Notes: generated by a model not told the origin, from the letters alone. A stretch of DNA of 64,000 bases from Aquimarina sp. AU58 (GCF_900312745.1 NZ_OMPD01000009.1:1-64000); one strand, 5' to 3'. Numbered from the stretch's first letter, positions 26,210 to 35,475 are shown. Made by a program: numbers and translations.

Positions 26210-26244
26210 CAAATATACAAAAAACATTCTTATCGGTATGTTTT
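26210..26244 (-). promoter_or_regulatory. TetR promoter element and candidate operator
   Basis: Minus-strand TATATTTG (26210-26217) just 4 nt before the ATG, and an imperfect dyad with 7-bp arms AAAACAT/ATGTTTT (26221-26244) covering the region where the -33 box would lie. Confidence 0.5.
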
Positions 26245-26320
26245 TAAAACTCATATTACTTAGTTGATGTTGAGAATGGCTATTACTCTCTATGTTACTT
26301 GTATATTCTATGTAAGTCAC

Positions 26321-26366
26321 AAAAGAGATAACGATTTGATTATAAAGTCAAATCGTTATCTCTTTT
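26321..26366 (-). terminator. Very strong hairpin terminator
   Basis: A perfect 19-bp stem (26321-26339 with 26348-26366) around an 8-nt loop, ending in TTTT on both strands, 38 bp after the stop of the AhpD-like gene. Confidence 0.85.
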
Positions 26367-26403
26367 ATGAAGTATTATGAACATTATGTGTACTAAAGAC
26401 GAG

Positions 26404-26844
26404 TTATTGATCGATAGGTTTATGAGTACTTATTGCAATTCTGTTCCATGCATTTATATTTATTATCGCCATTATTATTTGGGATACATACTTTTCATCA
26501 AAATTTTCAATAGCTTTTTGATATGTTTTGGTTGTTAATCCGTTATTATGGATCATTGTTACTTCTTCGGTAATTTGCAGAATAACCTTTTCTTCTTCTG
26601 TAAATATATCGGTTTCCTGCCAGGCATCAAGTAAAAAAATACGTTGTTGGGCCTCACCATTTTCAAGGGCATCCTTGGTGTGCATGTTTATGCAAAAAGC
26701 ACAGCCGTTTAGTTGCGATACTCTTATGTTTATAAGTTCTTTATGAATATCACTTAACTGGCTTTGTCTTACATAATTTCCAAGGGTATACATGGCTTTA
26801 TATGCTAAAGGCTCGCTTACATCAATTTGAATTCTTTTTTCCAT
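26404..26844 (-). CDS. AhpD-like carboxymuconolactone decarboxylase-family protein
   Basis: 146 residues from ATG 26844; the longer frame begins at a TTG and adds a low-complexity Ser/Thr stretch unlike the family. The alkylhydroperoxidase core motif NGCAFCINMHTKDA carries the CxxC and the downstream His used in peroxide reduction. Members act as thiol-dependent peroxidases in the cytoplasm. It lies 63 bp after the Crp/Fnr-type gene on the same strand, a pairing common in Bacteroidota (a cNMP-type regulator with an AhpD-like enzyme). Confidence 0.87.
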   Translation of the reverse strand: MEKRIQIDVSEPLAYKAMYTLGNYVRQSQLSDIHKELINIRVSQLNGCAFCINMHTKDALENGEAQQRIFLLDAWQETDIFTEEEKVILQITEEVTMIHNNGLTTKTYQKAIENFDEKYVSQIIMAIININAWNRIAISTHKPIDQ

Positions 26845-26907
26845 TGTTTTAGTATTTGAATTTGATGTAAAGGTATTTGCTGTCGTCAAGAAAAAACTTA
26901 AACTGGT

Positions 26908-27483
26908 TTAAGAACGTTTTTTATTTCTGATTTCGCTTACATATTCTGGTGTAAGTCCTAAAAAAGAAGCAATTAAATACTGCGGAACTCTTTGGGCAAA
27001 TTCGGGAAAATGTTCTGTGAAATGAAAATAGATTTCTTCTTTAGAAAGATCAAGTAAATACTTCGTTTTGATCAGAGATGCTCCGTATGAAATTTGATAA
27101 ATTACTCTAAAATACTTTTCGAGTTTTGGAAATTCGTATAATAAATCTTCTTGCTTTTTGTAAGAGATAGTAAGGATTTTTGTGTTTTCGACTGCCTGAA
27201 TATAAAAGCCTGTTATATTTTGGTTATGATAGGCCAAAAAGTCTGTCATCCACCAATTCTCAATGGCAAATTGAATAGTTCGTTCTGTTCCTTTATCATT
27301 GATATAAAACATCTGAAGGCACCCATTTACTACAAAATGATTGAAATTACATGTATCTCCTGCCTTAACAATAATTTCTTTTTTGTTTACGCTACGCAAA
27401 TCAAAGAAAGTTAGTATTCTTTGAAAATCTTTTTCGTCAATTTTGACAAACTTGTTAATATGTTCAAAAAATTGCGTAGCCAT
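26908..27483 (-). CDS. Crp/Fnr-family transcriptional regulator
   Basis: 191 residues: cyclic-nucleotide-binding-like beta barrel (about 20-130, KKEIIVKAGDTCNFNHFVVN, CLQMFYINDKGTERTIQFA) and a short C-terminal HTH (QYLIASFLGLTPEYVSEIRN). The barrel lacks the full phosphate-binding cassette of CRP, as in most Bacteroidota members, so cAMP need not be the ligand. It probably controls the downstream AhpD-like gene. Confidence 0.87.
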   Translation of the reverse strand: MATQFFEHINKFVKIDEKDFQRILTFFDLRSVNKKEIIVKAGDTCNFNHFVVNGCLQMFYINDKGTERTIQFAIENWWMTDFLAYHNQNITGFYIQAVENTKILTISYKKQEDLLYEFPKLEKYFRVIYQISYGASLIKTKYLLDLSKEEIYFHFTEHFPEFAQRVPQYLIASFLGLTPEYVSEIRNKKRS

Positions 27484-27546
27484 TTTATTTTCAATACTAA
27501 GTTTGCTAACTACTTCATTAAAAATGGTAGATTTTTTTCTTATTGG

Positions 27547-28488
27547 TTAAAGACTAAAAGGTAATTGATTTAGATCAACATTTCCTCCTGAAATAATAAT
27601 ACCTATTTTCTTATTTTTGAAACTATTTTTCTCTTTTAGCATAGCTGCCAACGCTACAGCAGAAGATGGTTCTGAAACAATTTTTAAGCGTTCCCAAATT
27701 AGTCTCATGGCCTCTACAATTTCTTCTTCTGTAACTCGTGTTATCTTTTTTACATATTGCTGGATTATAGGAAAATTTTTATTTCCTAATTGTACTCTAA
27801 GCCCATCTGCAATAGTATTTGTAGTCAAATTAGACTCGATAACTCCGCTTTGTAAAGATCGATATGCATCATCAACTTCAAAAGGTTCTCCTCCAATTAC
27901 AGTACAATCATTTCCAAAATGAAGAGCAGATAAAGCTGTCCCTGCAATTAAGCCTCCGCCACCAACTGGTGTAAATATGTAATCTAAATCAGGTTGTTTT
28001 TCTAACAGTTCTTTACAAGCTGTTCCTTGTCCCAGGATAACGTTATTATCATTATAGGGATGCACAAAAGTAGCTCCTTCTTTTTGTGAGATTTCTTTGG
28101 CTGTATTTTCTCTTGCTACTAGTGTAGGTTCGCATTCGATGATATTTCCTTGATAACCTTTAACCGCATCTTTTTTAACTTGAGGGGCATTAGAGGGCAT
28201 TACGATAAATGCTTTGATGCCCAATTTTAGAGCTGCAAGAGAAAGTGCTTGTGCAAAATTCCCTGAAGAATGCGTAACAACACCTTTTTGTTTCTGTTCC
28301 TCGGTAAGTTGCATAATTGCATTTGTAGCCCCTCTCATTTTAAACGCTCCTGTTTTTTGAAAGTTTTCACATTTAAAATAAAGAGTTGCTCCTGCTATTT
28401 CATCAATTAATTGAGAGCTAAACACAGGTGTTTTATGAATATATGGCTCAATTCTTTGATGGGTTTGAATCAGGTCTTCTTTTTGCAT
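27547..28488 (-). CDS. Threonine/serine dehydratase or serine racemase-like PLP enzyme
   Basis: 313 residues of fold-type II PLP enzymes. The Schiff-base lysine is in GAFKMRGA (K51), with the substrate loop SSGNFAQA and the glycine-rich phosphate loop VGGGGLIAGTAL. The length lacks the C-terminal ACT-like regulatory domain of biosynthetic IlvA, so a catabolic threonine/serine dehydratase or serine racemase is likely. It stands alone; no operon partner is apparent. Confidence 0.87.
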   Translation of the reverse strand: MQKEDLIQTHQRIEPYIHKTPVFSSQLIDEIAGATLYFKCENFQKTGAFKMRGATNAIMQLTEEQKQKGVVTHSSGNFAQALSLAALKLGIKAFIVMPSNAPQVKKDAVKGYQGNIIECEPTLVARENTAKEISQKEGATFVHPYNDNNVILGQGTACKELLEKQPDLDYIFTPVGGGGLIAGTALSALHFGNDCTVIGGEPFEVDDAYRSLQSGVIESNLTTNTIADGLRVQLGNKNFPIIQQYVKKITRVTEEEIVEAMRLIWERLKIVSEPSSAVALAAMLKEKNSFKNKKIGIIISGGNVDLNQLPFSL

Positions 28489-28622
28489 GAATTTAGTATT
28501 GAATCTAGTTGAGAATTAGAGAATTTTGCATCAAATACTTATTTTGATGGTTTTACTCTTCAAATCTAAGATTATATTTTATCTATAACTATCGAATTGA
28601 TAGTTGTTTTTCGATTTCAGGA

Positions 28623-30392
28623 TCACACAATCCCCATTTTCTTTAATAAGAATGAAGCATTCATATTCTGACAAACTCCATCTTTAAATTTATAGTCAAA
28701 GAATAACTCGTCATTTACAATTTGAGCATCAAAAAAGCGGTTTTCTACTTGACGTAATTCTGATGCAATCTCACAAAGACTTAGATCATGTGTTGCTATA
28801 ATACCTGTTGCTTTTGCCTTAACCAGTTTTTCTACAAATTTACGTGATCCTGCAGCTTTGTCTTTACTATTGGTACCTTTTAGAATTTCATCGAGGATGA
28901 TAAAGTATTCATCTTTTTCCAGGGCATTTACAATTTTTTTAAGCTGTGTTAATTCTGAAAAGAAATAAGAGGCGTCATCACTTAATGAGTCTGATGTTCT
29001 CATGCTACTAATCAATTTAATAGGGCGATATTCGCATGATTTTGCACAAATAGGCAATCCTATGTTTGACATCACAATTTGTAAAGCAACGGTACGCAAA
29101 AAAGTACTTTTCCCAGCCATATTGGCTCCAGTGATGATTAAAAACTGCTCTTTGTCTATAGTAATGTCATTATCTATTCTTTTATGAGCATTAAGCATTG
29201 GATGCCCTAATTCTTTGGCTTGGAGTATACTATTGTTTGATGTTATCTTAGGGTATACATAGTCAGGGTGATTAAAGGCAAAATTACCCAGGGAGTTATA
29301 CGCATCAAAAAAGGCAATAACCTCGAACCATTGTGCTACTTTAGTATGATTTTTGGCAATCCATTGTTCGATACGATAACTCTGTAGGATATCCCATAAT
29401 AGTAATCCGTTGGCAAGAACTCCAAACATCATATTATTACGTTGATCAAAGGCATTAAGAATACTGGCAAACTGTTTTAGGGTTTGCGAAGCTTTTTCTT
29501 TGTCGCTAATTACCAATTGCTGCTTTTCTTGTAATAGAGTGGCTTCAAAATTCGCATTTTCAATTTTATCGACTAGTTTATAATACTGCTCAAAGGTATC
29601 TTTTACTTTATTGGCGTTACTATATAATTTGTTGATTTTTTTAAGCTGTGTCCCGGTTATTCCTAAGCCAATAAAAAACCAAATCAAAAACATAGTAAAA
29701 GTAATCATATCCAGAAATAATAGTGTTAATAGTATCAACGAGATACCAGATACTATTGCAGGAAGTATGCGCATTATCTTAGGGACAAAAGCGGTGTAGC
29801 TTTGCAACCATTTTTGTATTAACGAAACCGAAACACTTACATTAACCAGTGATGCAATGGCACTAAATTCTTGTCGCCATTCGGGAAGTTTTGAGGCATT
29901 TTTTATTGCTTCTTGTTTTTTCTCGATATGCTCAATAGCATTAGCGCTAAGGATAGTTGCTAATTTGTTTTTTCCGGCCAAAGTAGTTGTGCGATTGGCG
30001 TATTGAAAAAAAGATTGTTCGCCAAAAAGGTCGATATCATGACTGTAAGGATGTGTAGCATCGATATACTCTTTTCCTGGAGTGAGGTTTGTTACATCAC
30101 CTTCAAAAACATCAAGTTCTAGTGTATTGATATCGATTAGTTTTTGTAGTTTGTTTTTGGAATAAGAAAGATCAGTATGTCGATTTACTAAAAATATAAA
30201 AGCTGTAATTCCTATAATAATACTACCAATGATAATCTGGGTATTGGGATATCCAAAGTATATCCCAGCTACTATTGCCAAAAAAACAAACAGACGAATA
30301 GTGCTAGAGATGGTGAGTTGTTTTTTTATTTTTTTTAGTGATACAGTATGAAGAGAAATTTGCTCTTTATAAAATTGTTGTGGGTTGTTCAT
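28623..30392 (-). CDS. Membrane-associated MutS-family ATPase
   Basis: 589 residues. The C-terminal about 200 residues form a MutS domain V ATPase: Walker A TGANMAGKSTFLRT, Walker B FIILDEILKG, and the dimer motif NSKDKAAGSRKFVEK. The mismatch-recognition domain I is absent. Instead there are two N-terminal hydrophobic segments (about 31-66) and another pair near 208-246, so the protein is membrane bound. Such proteins are widespread in Bacteroidota, role unknown; a mismatch repair job is doubtful. Confidence 0.85.
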   Translation of the reverse strand: MNNPQQFYKEQISLHTVSLKKIKKQLTISSTIRLFVFLAIVAGIYFGYPNTQIIIGSIIIGITAFIFLVNRHTDLSYSKNKLQKLIDINTLELDVFEGDVTNLTPGKEYIDATHPYSHDIDLFGEQSFFQYANRTTTLAGKNKLATILSANAIEHIEKKQEAIKNASKLPEWRQEFSAIASLVNVSVSVSLIQKWLQSYTAFVPKIMRILPAIVSGISLILLTLLFLDMITFTMFLIWFFIGLGITGTQLKKINKLYSNANKVKDTFEQYYKLVDKIENANFEATLLQEKQQLVISDKEKASQTLKQFASILNAFDQRNNMMFGVLANGLLLWDILQSYRIEQWIAKNHTKVAQWFEVIAFFDAYNSLGNFAFNHPDYVYPKITSNNSILQAKELGHPMLNAHKRIDNDITIDKEQFLIITGANMAGKSTFLRTVALQIVMSNIGLPICAKSCEYRPIKLISSMRTSDSLSDDASYFFSELTQLKKIVNALEKDEYFIILDEILKGTNSKDKAAGSRKFVEKLVKAKATGIIATHDLSLCEIASELRQVENRFFDAQIVNDELFFDYKFKDGVCQNMNASFLLKKMGIV

Positions 30393-30504
30393 TTTGTACT
30401 TATCAAATGAGAATGTTGATACCTCTCTGTAAAAAGGGTCGGGGGTATAAAACTCCCTTATTATCCCTAGAGATGATTATCAATGATTCTACTATTTTTT
30501 ACTA

Positions 30505-30861
30505 TTAAAGATTTTCTAATTCTTGTTTTACCTTTTTGGTCAAACCACTTACTACTAGGTCATAAGAGTGATTGATCAATTCGAGTATCATATTAGTAGG
30601 TAAACTACCAGAAAAGTTAACAGTATTCCAATGTTTTTTACTCATATGGTATCCTGGAGTTATTTCTGGGTGATATTCGCGAAGTTCGATAGCACGATCA
30701 GGATCACATTTTAAGTTTACACTAAAAGGCATTCGATTTAATCCTGTTAAAGCAAACATTTTACCCATTACTTTAAAAACCAAGGTGCTTTCATCAAAAG
30801 GGAATTCTTCTGTAACTCCTTTTTTTGATAAACAATAGTTTCTAAATGCTTCGATGTTCAT
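30505..30861 (-). CDS. MmcQ/YjbR-family protein
   Basis: 118 residues matching the MmcQ/YjbR (CyaY-like fold) family: start MNIEAFRNYCLSKKGVTEEF, PFDESTLVFKVMGKMFAL, YHMSKKHWNTV. It has been called DNA-binding from its fold; no catalytic site is known. It lies 9 bp after the GNAT gene on the same strand, with a DUF4230 gene further upstream, and these three form a compact run. Confidence 0.87.
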   Translation of the reverse strand: MNIEAFRNYCLSKKGVTEEFPFDESTLVFKVMGKMFALTGLNRMPFSVNLKCDPDRAIELREYHPEITPGYHMSKKHWNTVNFSGSLPTNMILELINHSYDLVVSGLTKKVKQELENL

Positions 30862-30870
30862 TTTTAAAGT

Positions 30871-31275
30871 TTATATATTTAATTTCCCCATCACCCACGA
30901 AGGGTTGTCTATACTATCAAATCCAAACTGCTGATACAATTTATGAGCATCTTTTGTAAGTAACATCCATCTTCGAATAGCTTGTAGTTCGGGGTGATCC
31001 ATAACTACTTGCATTAATTGCTTAGCATATCCATTTCCTCGTTGTTGTTCTATAATAAATACATCCATTAAGTATGCATATACTACATAATCGGTTAACA
31101 CCCTTGTAAAGCCGATTTGTTTTTGATCGAGATATATTCCAAAGCACATCGAATGTTCGATAGTGGTTTTTACTTGTTCTTTAGTTCTTCCTGTTGCCCA
31201 ATACGAGCGAGTTAAAAACTTATGGATAAAGTCGATATCTAATTTTTCTTTATCGGTAGAAATAACTATACTCAT
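30871..31275 (-). CDS. GNAT acetyltransferase
   Basis: 134 residues with a GNAT core (LMDVFIIEQQRGNGYAKQLM, acetyl-CoA loop QRGNGYA) and KLYQQFGFD. The opening LTRSYWATGRTKEQVKTTIE is typical of a small conserved subfamily. Substrate unknown. Spacing is 6 bp to the DUF4230 gene upstream and 9 bp to the MmcQ-like gene downstream. Confidence 0.87.
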   Translation of the reverse strand: MSIVISTDKEKLDIDFIHKFLTRSYWATGRTKEQVKTTIEHSMCFGIYLDQKQIGFTRVLTDYVVYAYLMDVFIIEQQRGNGYAKQLMQVVMDHPELQAIRRWMLLTKDAHKLYQQFGFDSIDNPSWVMGKLNI

Positions 31276-31281
31276 TGTTCT

Positions 31282-31899
31282 TTATTCTAACTGTTTTGCG
31301 TCTTGATTATTGTTTTCGATTTTTAAAGCAGAATAATCCAATGTCCATCCAATAGATTCTGCAAGAGTTTCCATAAGTGAAATAGCTGTCAGGGCTTCTT
31401 TTTTTGCAGATTCCATGAGTCCACTCTGAGGGATTTTATCTTTTATAAATTGCTTAGCTTCTTTGTTAAGATCTGTAAGATCACCAGAGGTAAAAGGATT
31501 TAGCCAACCTTCTTTTTTATCATAGTACTTAAAATCTGTTTCTATAGTTAAGAGTTTTGGCTGCGGAAAATGAGTAAGGATAATTCGTTTATTTTTGGTA
31601 TCACTCTCTAGTGCTATTTGGGATAAATCAAATCCTACATATGCTTTGGCTTCAATAATGATTAATGCTTTTTTGGTTCCTGATAGTAATTTGAAAAACT
31701 TTTCTTTTACGCTTTCATAATGGTAGATTTCAGCAAAATCACCTTCAACAGTAACTAACTTGCAAACGCTTTTGATTTTTTCTTTAAGTACAACAGATTG
31801 TGTTTGTACAGATGATTTATTTTTTGCGGCACTAAATCTTGCAAAAATAAAATAGGCTAGAATAGCGCCTCCCAAAAGTCCAATAAACAATAACTCCAT
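31282..31899 (-). CDS. DUF4230 membrane-anchored protein
   Basis: 205 residues: one N-terminal membrane segment (LLFIGLLGGAILAYFIFARF) and a soluble domain with the DUF4230 pattern (VCKLVTVEGDFAEIYHYE, KKALIIIEAKAYVGFDLSQI, PKLLTIETDFKYYDKKEGWL). Role unknown. First gene of the 31899-30505 run; 48 bp separates it from the lipoprotein gene upstream. Confidence 0.82.
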   Translation of the reverse strand: MELLFIGLLGGAILAYFIFARFSAAKNKSSVQTQSVVLKEKIKSVCKLVTVEGDFAEIYHYESVKEKFFKLLSGTKKALIIIEAKAYVGFDLSQIALESDTKNKRIILTHFPQPKLLTIETDFKYYDKKEGWLNPFTSGDLTDLNKEAKQFIKDKIPQSGLMESAKKEALTAISLMETLAESIGWTLDYSALKIENNNQDAKQLE

Positions 31900-31947
31900 G
31901 GCGTAAAGATATGAAGAATATCGTTTAAGAAAATAAAGGTGTTTATA

Positions 31948-32322
31948 TTAATTAACCATTAGAGAAAACCCTTCTTTAATCAAACGATCAACATGATTTT
32001 TGTCTACTTTTATAGTAATTGTAGGGCCAGAACAAACCTCGCAGGCTTCGCACATTGCGATATCTTTTGGAGTAATATTTTCGAAATCTTTAAGCTCGAT
32101 GTTTAAGTCTTTTAGGTAGTTGTACACTTTATTTTCTAATGTATTTCCTTCTGCATGTAACCACGGTTCTTTGCATTGCTTAGTCGTTATTTTAAGCTTT
32201 GCCAAATCGGTATTAGAATCTGTTTTTTTGTTATCATCACCAGAACAGGAGAATGAAAAAGTAGTACATAAAAAAAGAACACTAAAAAATTTCAGTAAGG
32301 AAGAAAATGGTATTGTTTTCAT
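31948..32322 (-). CDS. Small lipoprotein, unknown function
   Basis: 124 residues. Signal with lipobox TFSFSCSGDD (Cys about residue 26), a Cys-rich central section (ITTKQCKEPW, MCEACEVCSGPTITIKV) that looks able to form disulfides or bind a metal, and no known domain. It has its own start and sits 48 bp upstream of the DUF4230 gene. Confidence 0.7.
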   Translation of the reverse strand: MKTIPFSSLLKFFSVLFLCTTFSFSCSGDDNKKTDSNTDLAKLKITTKQCKEPWLHAEGNTLENKVYNYLKDLNIELKDFENITPKDIAMCEACEVCSGPTITIKVDKNHVDRLIKEGFSLMVN

Positions 32323-32406
32323 GATTTTTGAACTTTGATCTATTACCTAGATGAAATGTTATCAAAAAAGTTGTCTGTAGAGATTGTTATATTTTAGTTA
32401 AAAATT

Positions 32407-32769
32407 TTAATCTAGTCTCTTTTTACCTATTTCGCCCAGATGTGTGAATTTAAACCCTTTTTCATATTTTAGACCATATCCCAGAACCCTATCGAAAGCA
32501 GCGTGCGAAAAAAGAATGATTCCAGAAAGTTGTATTAATTCGTTCGAGAAATATATTCCTATAACATATATCGAAATTGCTATCCCTTTATGATGAAATA
32601 TATTATAAGTGAATGCTCCAATTTTATTATTTATAATGTATCCTAACATTCCAATGTCGGGTATAAGGAATAAAGCTAAAAATAACCACCATGAGTAGGG
32701 TAATAAACCAAATAAATATACTCCTAATCCGAGCATTGCAATTTCTTCAAGTTGTAGAGTTGTTTTCAT
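32407..32769 (-). CDS. DUF4260 membrane protein
   Basis: 120 residues from ATG 32769 (a GTG two codons upstream would overlap the cyclase stop as GTGA). Three or four short hydrophobic segments and the family signature FLIPDIGMLGYI, HHKGIA, HAAFDRVLGYGLKY. DUF4260 has no known role. It is closely coupled to the cyclase-family gene. Confidence 0.85.
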   Translation of the reverse strand: MKTTLQLEEIAMLGLGVYLFGLLPYSWWLFLALFLIPDIGMLGYIINNKIGAFTYNIFHHKGIAISIYVIGIYFSNELIQLSGIILFSHAAFDRVLGYGLKYEKGFKFTHLGEIGKKRLD

Positions 32770-32771
32770 TT

Positions 32772-33518
32772 TCACAACATTTTATACAAGATAGGTTTAC
32801 TTGGTGAGGCATCATTTACAAAAGATGCTATCTGAAGATTAAGAAGATATTGCCCATCTGGGATTTTGGGATCTACATAAATCATTTCTGTGATGGTGGC
32901 ATGATGTCGGGTTGCTTTGGGATAGTCCCAGAAGGCCTTGTGGGCTAATAATTTTCCATCATCTTTTTCTTTATCTACCGACGGCAAATCAATGAGAAGA
33001 TGTTCTATATTCAACTTTCTAATATAGGTAGCAGCTTCTTGTGTAAGATACGGCCAGTTGGTATTAGAGTAGTGTTTATCGCATTTATTCTTTGTATTTG
33101 GAAGCGTTCTTATAATAAGCGCTTCGGGGTGTACAGAAGTTATCGCATTTTCAATATGACCTTTGGTAATTATATGATCTTCTTCTTGCTTTTCTGGTAA
33201 GATAGAAATGACTTCGGCGATAAAAAAGTAGTGTTTTAATGCATCGTTGACATTATAGAATTCGGGAGTGATATGGCCAACACACTCGGTATGAGTACCA
33301 TGACCATGAGGGTTGAAATAAATATTATTAAAGTTGGTTGAAGCGCCTTCAGATACTTTTCCGATCCATTCTCCATCTCTTACAGGTTCAATTTTTGGGG
33401 CATCGATATACCAGGCATTTACATTTTCTTGCGATGCTCTTAAAGGAATGGATATATCTAACGGTTTTGAAAGATCAATTTTATAAGACTGATTATTGTG
33501 TTCTATTGTTGTAATCAT
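32772..33518 (-). CDS. Cyclase-family protein (kynurenine formamidase-like fold)
   Basis: 248 residues from ATG 33518 (the longer frame begins with TTG). The metal-binding motif HGHGTHTECVGHI matches the H-G-T-H-x-x-x-x-x-H signature of the cyclase/KynB family, with Glu in place of the usual Asp after HT. Members hydrolyse formamides or lactam-like bonds in the cytoplasm. Substrate cannot be stated; no tryptophan-catabolism genes are near. Confidence 0.83.
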   Translation of the reverse strand: MITTIEHNNQSYKIDLSKPLDISIPLRASQENVNAWYIDAPKIEPVRDGEWIGKVSEGASTNFNNIYFNPHGHGTHTECVGHITPEFYNVNDALKHYFFIAEVISILPEKQEEDHIITKGHIENAITSVHPEALIIRTLPNTKNKCDKHYSNTNWPYLTQEAATYIRKLNIEHLLIDLPSVDKEKDDGKLLAHKAFWDYPKATRHHATITEMIYVDPKIPDGQYLLNLQIASFVNDASPSKPILYKML

Positions 33519-33548
33519 ATGTTCTTCCAACTATTTTTAGGGAGAAAA

Positions 33549-34685
33549 TCACTCTAAATTTAGTAAGAAAAGATCACTTGCAATACCATCGCTTAAAAAC
33601 TTTCCTTTTTTGGTTACAAATAATGTATCGCCATCTAAACATAAAAGATGAGTATCAATATGTTTTTGAGCTTGTTTAAGGAGGTACTCTTTGTGTTTTT
33701 TTCCGAAATCCTTTTCTGTTTTTTGTAAGGATACACCCCAAATGGTACGTAATCCTGTCATTATATATTCATTGTAGGCATCGGTAATAGTTAAGTCTTC
33801 AATCTCTCTGGGGAGTAGATTTTGCTGTAACGCTTTGATGTATTTTACATTATTATTAATGTTCCAACTTCGTTGTTTTCTGTTATAGGAATGTGCAGAG
33901 GGTCCAATACCCAAATAGCGTTTCCCTTGCCAGTATGCCGTATTGTTTTTACTGAAGTATTCGGGCTTACCAAAATTGGATAATTCATAATGCACAAAAC
34001 CTTCTTTTTCTAAAGACGCTACGAGGATTTCAAAATGTTTTTGTGCCATATTATCATCGACCGAAGGGATTTCTCCTTTTTCGATCAATTTTGGTAATGC
34101 GGTGTTAGGCTCTACTGTTAAGGCATAGCAAGAGATATGCGGCACTTTAAAACCTAATGCTAATTGGATATTTTGTTTCCATTGATCTATTGACATATTT
34201 GGGATGCCATAAATCAAATCTATCGAGATGTTATCAAAGTAGCGAGTTGCCATAGAAAGGCATTTTTTAGCTTCTTTGGCATTATGAGCACGATTCATCA
34301 TTTTAAGATCTTTTTCAAAGAAAGACTGGATACCTATGCTCAAGCGATTTACATTACTTTTGGCTAATAATTCTATTTTCTCTTCGGTAAGATCATCGGG
34401 ATTGGCTTCGATGGTGATTTCTGCATGATCAGCAACTTGATAGTATTTATAAATCACATTTATAATATGCTGCAATTCATCTATAGATAGTACAGTTGGT
34501 GTACCACCACCAAAGTATATGGTTTTGATTGTTTCGTTGGTGTCAATTTCTGGTTTTCGTAGTTTAATTTCATTACATAGAGCAGTGATCATTTCATCTC
34601 TTTTCTTCATCGAAGTCGAAAAATGAAAATCACAATAGTGACAAGCTTGCTTACAGAAAGGAATATGGATATAAATACCGCTGAT
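33549..34685 (-). CDS. hemW: HemW-like radical SAM protein with an apparent ATC start codon
   Basis: About 378 residues. The first ATG in frame (34610) would delete the radical-SAM cysteine motif, but the frame stays open upstream and encodes SGIYIHIPFCKQACHYCDFH, with C-x3-C-x2-C intact. The codon where relatives have Met is ATC at 34683-34685; further upstream there is no ATG, GTG or TTG before the stop. HemW is a haem chaperone related to the coproporphyrinogen oxidase HemN; it shares YIHIPFC and GGGTPT (binding SAM) and GIPNMS, GIGPSAHSY. Either an unusual start is used or the reading has a base error. Its downstream neighbour on the same strand is the cyclase gene (30 bp). Confidence 0.8.
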   Translation of the reverse strand: MSGIYIHIPFCKQACHYCDFHFSTSMKKRDEMITALCNEIKLRKPEIDTNETIKTIYFGGGTPTVLSIDELQHIINVIYKYYQVADHAEITIEANPDDLTEEKIELLAKSNVNRLSIGIQSFFEKDLKMMNRAHNAKEAKKCLSMATRYFDNISIDLIYGIPNMSIDQWKQNIQLALGFKVPHISCYALTVEPNTALPKLIEKGEIPSVDDNMAQKHFEILVASLEKEGFVHYELSNFGKPEYFSKNNTAYWQGKRYLGIGPSAHSYNRKQRSWNINNNVKYIKALQQNLLPREIEDLTITDAYNEYIMTGLRTIWGVSLQKTEKDFGKKHKEYLLKQAQKHIDTHLLCLDGDTLFVTKKGKFLSDGIASDLFLLNLE

Positions 34686-34746
34686 ATTGTTAGATTTTAG
34701 AATTAAGATGTATAGATTTTAAATCATCAAAAATCATAATTTATAA

Positions 34747-35304
34747 TTATTTTTTCACCCTTTTTTCGTTCTGTTTTACAAAAGCCGCCCAACCTGTATA
34801 GCTTTTGCCTACGATGTTGGCTCGGCCCATATTATAAAAATGACATACTGCCGCAGCCAGACCATCGGTAGAATCCAGGTTTTTGGGTAAGGTTTTGAGT
34901 TGTAAGAGGCTCTGTAACATTTTTGCCACCTGTTCTTTAGTAGCATTACCATTACCGGTAATTGCCATCTTGATTTTTTTTGGAGAATACTCGGTAATTG
35001 GTACTTCGCGACTCAGACCTGCCGCCATGGCTACTCCCTGGGCTCTCCCTAGTTTAAGCATTGATTGTACGTTTTTGCCAAAAAAGGGAGCTTCTATTGC
35101 GATTTCATCGGGGTGATAGGTGTCAATAAGTTCTATAGTACGTTCAAAAATAAGTTTTAGTTTTATATAATGATCGTCATACTTACTAAGTTGAAGTTCA
35201 TTTAATTGTAGAAAAGACATTTTTTTATTTTGAACTTTAATAAGTCCAAACCCCATAATTGTGGTTCCGGGATCAATACCTAGTATAATTTTTTCGCTAC
35301 TCAA
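34747..35304 (-). CDS. ruvC: Crossover junction endodeoxyribonuclease RuvC
   Basis: 185 residues. Catalytic acidic residues are visible: D in LGIDPGTTIMGFG, E in AIEAPFFGKN, and the pair in LDSTDGLAAAVCH. RuvC cuts Holliday junctions during recombination together with RuvAB. The frame starts with TTG (35304); no ATG is available before the conserved IILGIDPG, so TTG is the real start. It precedes hemW on the same strand with a 61-bp gap. Confidence 0.95.
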   Translation of the reverse strand: MSSEKIILGIDPGTTIMGFGLIKVQNKKMSFLQLNELQLSKYDDHYIKLKLIFERTIELIDTYHPDEIAIEAPFFGKNVQSMLKLGRAQGVAMAAGLSREVPITEYSPKKIKMAITGNGNATKEQVAKMLQSLLQLKTLPKNLDSTDGLAAAVCHFYNMGRANIVGKSYTGWAAFVKQNEKRVKK

Positions 35305-35420
35305 AAGAAGGGATCGTTTTATATTACAAAGCTAAGCAATTCGAAAATAACTAAGTGATTGGTTACATATAGAAAGAAAAACTAAGCTGTACTTTATAAG
35401 AAAGTAAGTGCGGTAACTAA

Positions 35421-35475
35421 ATAAAATTTTGAGTTTTTCTTTATTATTTTAACAAAGAAAAACTCAAAATTTTAT
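35421..35475. terminator. Large perfect hairpin between protease and ruvC genes
   Basis: A 22-bp perfect inverted repeat (35421-35442 with 35454-35475, loop 11) in AT-rich sequence. It lies about 98 bp after the protease stop and can end that transcript; the 268-bp gap contains nothing else notable. Confidence 0.6.
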
